Position numbers and translations under genes: made by a program
NCBI GenBank assembly: GCA_963070105.1
Contig: OY718804.1
Location: 10,989,817 to 11,053,816 of the forward strand
Direction of reading: 5' to 3'
Source of the DNA: Litomosoides sigmodontis
Lineage: Eukaryota; Nematoda; Chromadorea; Rhabditida; Onchocercidae
DNA length: 64,000 bases
The notes under the pieces: generated by a model
Seen by the model: the letters and a program-made list of their open reading frames with translations, nothing else
The model's database searches: none
Told to the model about the DNA's origin: nothing
Part shown: in pieces, positions 59,081-64,000 of the stretch
How positions within the stretch are numbered: position 1 is the first letter of the stretch
Layout of the letters: each line of letters begins with the position of its first letter

Positions 59081-59135
59081 ATTCAAAGACTATCGCTTAC
59101 TTACTTTAATTCAAAGACTACCGCTTACTTTATTT
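59081..59135. repeat. Two-copy direct repeat, about 28 bp
   Basis: The block beginning ATTCAAAGACTATCGCTTAC is repeated immediately, with one T-to-C change, at 59109. It is a simple tandem duplication. Confidence 0.8.
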
Positions 59136-59767
59136 GCTCCATCAATAAACGGTGTGCCACTGCACCGTGCACAGTGTCGTCGCATAACAGTGGTTTTCTG
59201 AGACGATGATGACCATTGTTATTATTTTATCCCATTTTCAATCTTCTCTATCCACTCCCTAGAACTGATTAATAATTTTTCTTCCGTGTAAACAATTTGC
59301 AGAGGAAGAGCCTGCGAGAATCTCAGTGAGATATGATTGTGACTATGACGTAAAACCTGTTTGAAGATGTGAAACACCCACGGATGACATTTAATTCACT
59401 CACCACCGACCATTCTTCCATTCATCAATAACCTGAGCTCCACTTCGCCGTCTAAATTACAACAATTCGCTGCTGTCGAATGCCTTAAAAAGTTATGAAT
59501 GACAAATTCGTTGGACGCAAATTATATTTATACAAATTATTCTTATAACATTTAATTTTTATTCCTAGAATTCATTCGTTTGCACTCCTCAAATAATTGA
59601 AATATGCTTATTCTTTATCATTTCACCTTTAACTTCATTGCTATGACTTCGATTGACATTTGTAAGATCATAATTATATCAGCCTAATAATAATTAATGA
59701 TGATATAGTGATTAATAACGACTAATAATAACAATCAATAATAGTAATAATCAATAATAATAATAAT

Positions 59768-60945
<1,178 letters not shown>

Positions 60946-62938
60946 GATAATAATAAAATAATGATAATTATTATTATAATAAATAATAAAACAATAATAA
61001 TTAGTGTCAAAAATGACACTAGGAAAAAAATTTTTGTTTTTTTTTAATTTTTGATATTCGAGATTTATATTCGTATTGGTAATAATCAAAAGAATGATCG
61101 GTAAATGCTTAAGCAAGCATAATTTGAATTTATGAAATATTTCAGTTCTGTTCGCCTGGTAAAAAATCTATACTGTAACACTTTTTCGTGGCGCAACAAA
61201 ATTCCCATCATTTGAGAAAAAATTTTGCTTGATCATCTCACCAACTCATCCCTCAACTTTTGCAAATTCGTTTTCCATTATTTCGAGCATTTTAAATTAA
61301 ATTTCGTATTTAATGGAATAATTGATTCTGTGAGAAAAAAATATTTTTTTTATTGCGTGCAAAAAATGATTTGGGATAGTAATTACTCATTAATTCCTAG
61401 TCTTTGTTGGCAATAATTTGTATTAATTAACATTAATGACTGCATTATAATTGAAATCAGTGATAGAGATATAATTCCAAGTATTACAACTATGATGATT
61501 TTAAATAACCTTTGGATGCATAATTATTTTATTAATGTTTGTTGAAATTAGCAGGAACAAATTTGAAAATACTTTCATATGGCAAACGTTAAGTGAGAGA
61601 AAGGAAAATATTGTCATTTAATATTAATTAATTATCCTTCCCATTGTTCTTTATTTCGGATAGGTTAGTTGAATTTTAAAAATTTCCTGTCGCTTCCCTT
61701 TTGCAATCCGAAATTTCTTCCATAAGTTGGGAATATTTCGCTTGGGGTCGTGCAACCTGTATCGGAGTATTATTAGTCAGTGGCTTGGTGAAATATTACC
61801 GTAGCTAACTCGTATTTTACTGTTGTCGCGTCTTATGATTGTCTCTCACAGCTTTGTTGGTCGTACGGTAAGCACGGTGGAATGGAATGATAAAATTGGA
61901 AAATTTTCAATTGTACTACGATTTCGCTGCGCATGAATTGTTCGTGTAGTTTCTATCGATTTTCGAGTTAATTATCTCAATGAAATATGAATATTCCGTA
62001 GTGCGTTGTCAGTTACGTCATTTTCGCTGTATTTTAATTTTTTTCTCTTTCTTACTTACACTCTCCCAATGAGTTATTTTCGGACTACAGTGCTAATCAT
62101 GATGATAGTGGTGGTGGAGGCAAAGCGTCTGCGTCCTTGAAGGCTATCTCTCTAAATTTGCATTTCAACTTCAACAATGAATTTGCGAGTGCGAGGAATC
62201 GGTTAAATTCGGAGGGAAACGATTTTTTAGGTGCATTTTTTTAAAAAACAAAAGCGAAAATTGTTTCAAATATTCGAAAGTTTTCCTACCAACGACGGGA
62301 AGTTTCTTCCTCTTTGTTTTTGTTTGGAGCAATCCACAAGGAGAAGGAGAAGAGAATAATCATCGAAAGAAGCGCTTTTCTCCAATTTTATTTCAAACCA
62401 TCTCGTGACTTGCCTTTCGTACTTCCCGAGAAGATCGGGCAGTGCCGCAACAAAGCGGTAAGAAAGGAAGGATAGAGGTGTGAAAGGAATTATCGATTTG
62501 CTTGATTAAATTATTACTCAATTTCAGTAATGCCGGAAGGATGTATGTCAAGTGTCACTGTGCGCTTCTACAACTTCATCCCTTATCTTAGAATACAAAC
62601 GATAATTTAATTAATTACTCAATTAATTAACTGCGATTAACTCGATCAGCAACAGCTCCATTTCCCTTCTGGCCTTTTTTCGGATAGTTTTGAAAATTTT
62701 CTCATTGAAGATCGATCAGTGTGATATCACTTCAGAGATGACTTGCCATGTTAACCTCCCCACTGCCCCTCTCCTTATCCTTCCTCCCACCACCTTTTCT
62801 CCTCTTCACGTGCACTTTCTTGCAGAATTCAATCGTTGCTTGTTCATTCCTCTCCCTCCTTTCCGCACTCCTCTCCTATGCGCAGAAGAAAAACCTCAAA
62901 CGTACTTCGTCAGGTAGAGCTGGCAGCAGCACTGCCGT

Positions 62939-62939
62939 G

Positions 62940-62968
<29 letters not shown>
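62939..62968. repeat. (CA)n microsatellite with GACA tail
   Basis: About 14 CA units are followed by degenerate GACGGACAGACAGACGGACA repeats up to about 62990. Confidence 0.9.
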
Positions 62969-62970
<2 letters not shown>

Positions 62971-63785
62971 GGACAGACAGACGGACAAACAAGTGCGCGA
63001 AGATACACACCTCATGGGGAAAGTTTTTTTAAACTTTTTTCCTACTTACTATATTTTCCTATCCAGTGTGCTATTATTCCATTCCATATCCCATTTAGCT
63101 TATCGATCATTTAAATGATTAATTTCTTTCCTTTGTCGTCATTAGCAGGGGGATAAAAAAGGGATGACGAGAAGTTTGATAGACTTTCGTCTGCTCACCG
63201 CGGAGATGTGTGTGCGACAAGGATGATCGGAGAGATGGAAAGGGATCGATCGCCTCTGTCGTCAATTGATGCTCATCCGACGTCATCGTGCAAAAATGCC
63301 TTCAAGGTGTGTATGGCTTAGAAAAGAGCAGTAATTGATTAATTGATTAATTAGCGTTGTCTTCTTTCACCAATTGATTGAAATATTTTTGAAATTATCA
63401 CTATTCGTGCGGGACAATAGAATAATTCCATTTGTCTTTAGCAGCTAACTAAATGTGAATGTACAACAGACGTTCGATAGTTATCGCTTAAACTGAAATA
63501 ATTTGACGTGCTCTTTCTAATGTACATGTACGAGCTGTCATCAGCTGAACTGAGCAGAGTTTGATCAAAATGATATTTGGCTTATCCTCTCTTTTTACCG
63601 CTTTATTTATGATTTCATTTTCACATGTCTAACAGATAGGTAGGTAGCTAATAATATTAGGAGATTTTTTGGAACTCGTAGCTTTCGGAACCCTAAATAT
63701 CAATATTCTGAATTAAATTAAATCAAAGATCATTTTCGTGGAACAAAGGGTGGTAATATGCACACACATGTATGTCTGTATGTAC

Positions 63786-63826
63786 AAAGAGAGAGAGGGA
63801 GAGGGAGGGAGAGGAAGGAAGACGAA
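63786..63826. repeat. (GA)n / purine tract
   Basis: A purine-only strand of GAGAGAGAGGGAGAGGGAGG type, about 40 bases long, interrupted by single G or A insertions. Confidence 0.85.
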
Positions 63827-64000
63827 AATGTATATATTTATGCGCACGTATGGTCCATGTGTTCATGTGTTCCTCTTCGATTCATTGCCTTATGGACGGG
63901 AAATCCAAATTGATGAAATCTCCGTGCTTCTCCTCCCTCTCTTCAGCCAGCTCTTTTCTCAAGTATTTTTTCTCTGACATACCGTGAAAGGTAATAGTAT

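Larger units (their letters stand above)
57372..59700. other. Noncoding region after the PPxY gene
   Basis: AT-rich sequence with no supported gene. It contains a short CA run at about 57553-57573 and a pair of 26-28 base direct repeats at 59081-59135. Confidence 0.45.
60946..64000. other. Noncoding region at window end
   Basis: AT-rich sequence with pyrimidine-rich tracts around 62.7-62.9 kb. No open frame has recognisable protein features; those at 62.7-63.1 kb translate low-complexity tracts. A promoter or untranslated exon of a gene beyond the window is possible but not visible. Confidence 0.4.

Noticed and set aside
62690..63114. Overlapping plus-strand open frames with His-Thr repeats
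   Set aside because: They translate pyrimidine-rich sequence and the CA microsatellite; low complexity in all frames.

Overview
The window looks like nuclear DNA of a parasitic nematode, most likely a spirurid or filarial worm. The base composition is AT-rich, genes are split into many short exons by AT-rich introns, and introns end in T-rich stretches followed by CAG or TAG. Several start codons lie a few to about 35 bases after an intron-like acceptor with no upstream coding exon, as expected for spliced-leader trans-splicing. The species assignment is inference. I see no prokaryotic, phage, plasmid, CRISPR or viral content.

Layout. A plus-strand block (2.3-11.8 kb) holds lipoyl synthase (LIAS), an unrecognised protein with a cold-shock/OB-fold-like stretch, and the Rab6-GEF subunit RGP1. 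It meets, tail to tail, a minus-strand pair (11.9-14.2 kb): a CDK2AP/DOC-1 family protein followed after only 80 bases by DPH7, a candidate operon. A small plus-strand gene for the copper chaperone ATOX1/CUC-1 (15.1-15.7 kb) then converges on a run of minus-strand genes: UTP25 (rRNA processing), Elongin B, DENR (translation re-initiation), a polypeptide GalNAc-transferase and the SERCA calcium pump (16.2-44.2 kb). From 44.2 to 55.6 kb is a gene-poor block. A short plus-strand gene at 55.8-57.4 kb encodes a single-pass membrane protein with a PPxY motif. The last 6.6 kb is noncoding and carries a perfect AAT array of about 1.09 kb.

These are mostly housekeeping genes of unrelated pathways: lipoylation in mitochondria, diphthamide synthesis, ribosome assembly, translation re-initiation, Elongin/E3 ligase function, Golgi O-glycosylation, Rab6 activation, and copper and calcium handling. 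They do not form one system. Exon models were built by hand by requiring splice sites, reading phase and family alignment to agree. LIAS, RGP1, CDK2AP, DPH7, CUC-1, UTP25, DENR and the GalNAc-transferase close completely, from start to stop with consistent phase. Elongin B, SERCA and the PPxY protein have stated uncertainties.

I found no convincing undescribed multi-gene system. The observations most worth a second look are the SERCA C-terminus (an extra hydrophobic segment and a terminal HDDL), the unrecognised OB-fold-like protein downstream of LIAS, the CDK2AP-DPH7 pair, two apparent GC-AG introns, the PPxY membrane protein and the long uninterrupted AAT array.
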